Part shown: piece by piece, positions 43,355 to 43,415 of the stretch
How positions within the stretch are numbered: position 1 is the stretch's first letter
How the letters are laid out: each line of letters opens with the position of its first letter
Assembly: GCA_947173895.1 (NCBI GenBank)
Contig: CAMWGU010000017.1
Location: forward strand, 1-43,415
Reading direction: 5' to 3'
DNA length: 43,415 bases
Source of the DNA: an uncultured Bacteroides sp.
GTDB taxonomy: Bacteria > Bacteroidota > Bacteroidia > Bacteroidales > Bacteroidaceae
Notes under the pieces: model-generated
The model's database searches: none
What the model saw: the letters and a program-made list of their open reading frames with translations, nothing else
What the model was told of the DNA's origin: nothing
Position numbers and translations under genes: made by a program

Positions 43355-43415
43355 TTTTAAGTAACAATTCAGCGGATGTAACATTCCAGGGTTTAGCGAA
43401 TGCTTCAATATGCTC

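Overview
The window looks like chromosomal DNA from a Bacteroidales bacterium, most likely Bacteroides or Phocaeicola. The signs are a fused lpxC-fabZ gene, BlaI/BlaR1 genes with TonB-type domains, TonB-dependent outer-membrane barrels, GH29 and GH20 glycosidases, and many promoters carrying the Bacteroides -7 box TAnnTTTG. The genus is an inference from gene content and style. No rRNA, tRNA or CRISPR array was recognised.

Layout. Positions 1-123 are the tail of a cut gene. Positions 331-7650 (+) hold a 39-residue lipoprotein, a Crp/Fnr regulator, an acyltransferase-3 membrane protein, a TonB-plug gene fragment, a BlaI-like repressor with two palindromic operators, an M56/BlaR1-like sensor with carboxypeptidase-regulatory and TonB domains, a TPR protein and an unknown membrane protein. 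Positions 7744-14641 (-) hold lpxD, lpxC-fabZ, lpxA, a pRiA4b ORF-3-like gene, miaA and a GH29 fucosidase. Positions 15630-23074 (-) hold a GHL10-like glycosidase, an AIR synthase (purM), one frameshifted and one intact small membrane gene, prfA, a DUF4153 gene and pyrF. Positions 23153-25304 (+) hold a CstA transporter, a small membrane protein and a small barrel. Positions 25396-27702 (-) encode a GH20 hexosaminidase. Positions 28700-32573 (-) hold uvrA and a secreted EEP-family hydrolase. Positions 32657-34156 (+) encode a second GHL10 protein.

From about 34.2 kb the content changes to accessory and decaying DNA: a frameshifted AAA-ATPase/PD-(D/E)XK gene, an integrase with a nonsense codon and a lost C-terminus, an AbiD/F-type abortive-infection gene with its own promoter and a terminator-like leader, and two divergent 773-residue TonB-dependent barrel paralogues. 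One of the two barrels is frameshifted.

The observations most worth following up are these. (1) The abiF-like gene has a short leader ending in a hairpin plus T-run just before the start codon, and it sits in a ~2-kb module bounded by near-identical 14-bp direct repeats. (2) A 19-bp inverted repeat lies exactly 9 nt upstream of the -7 box of both divergent barrel genes, on opposite strands. (3) Two unrelated intergenic arrays share a 22-bp period, and every unit carries a palindrome. (4) Four ORF-breaking lesions occur, three of them between 34.4 and 40.5 kb. Everything comes from reading the sequence; no database search or folding calculation was run.
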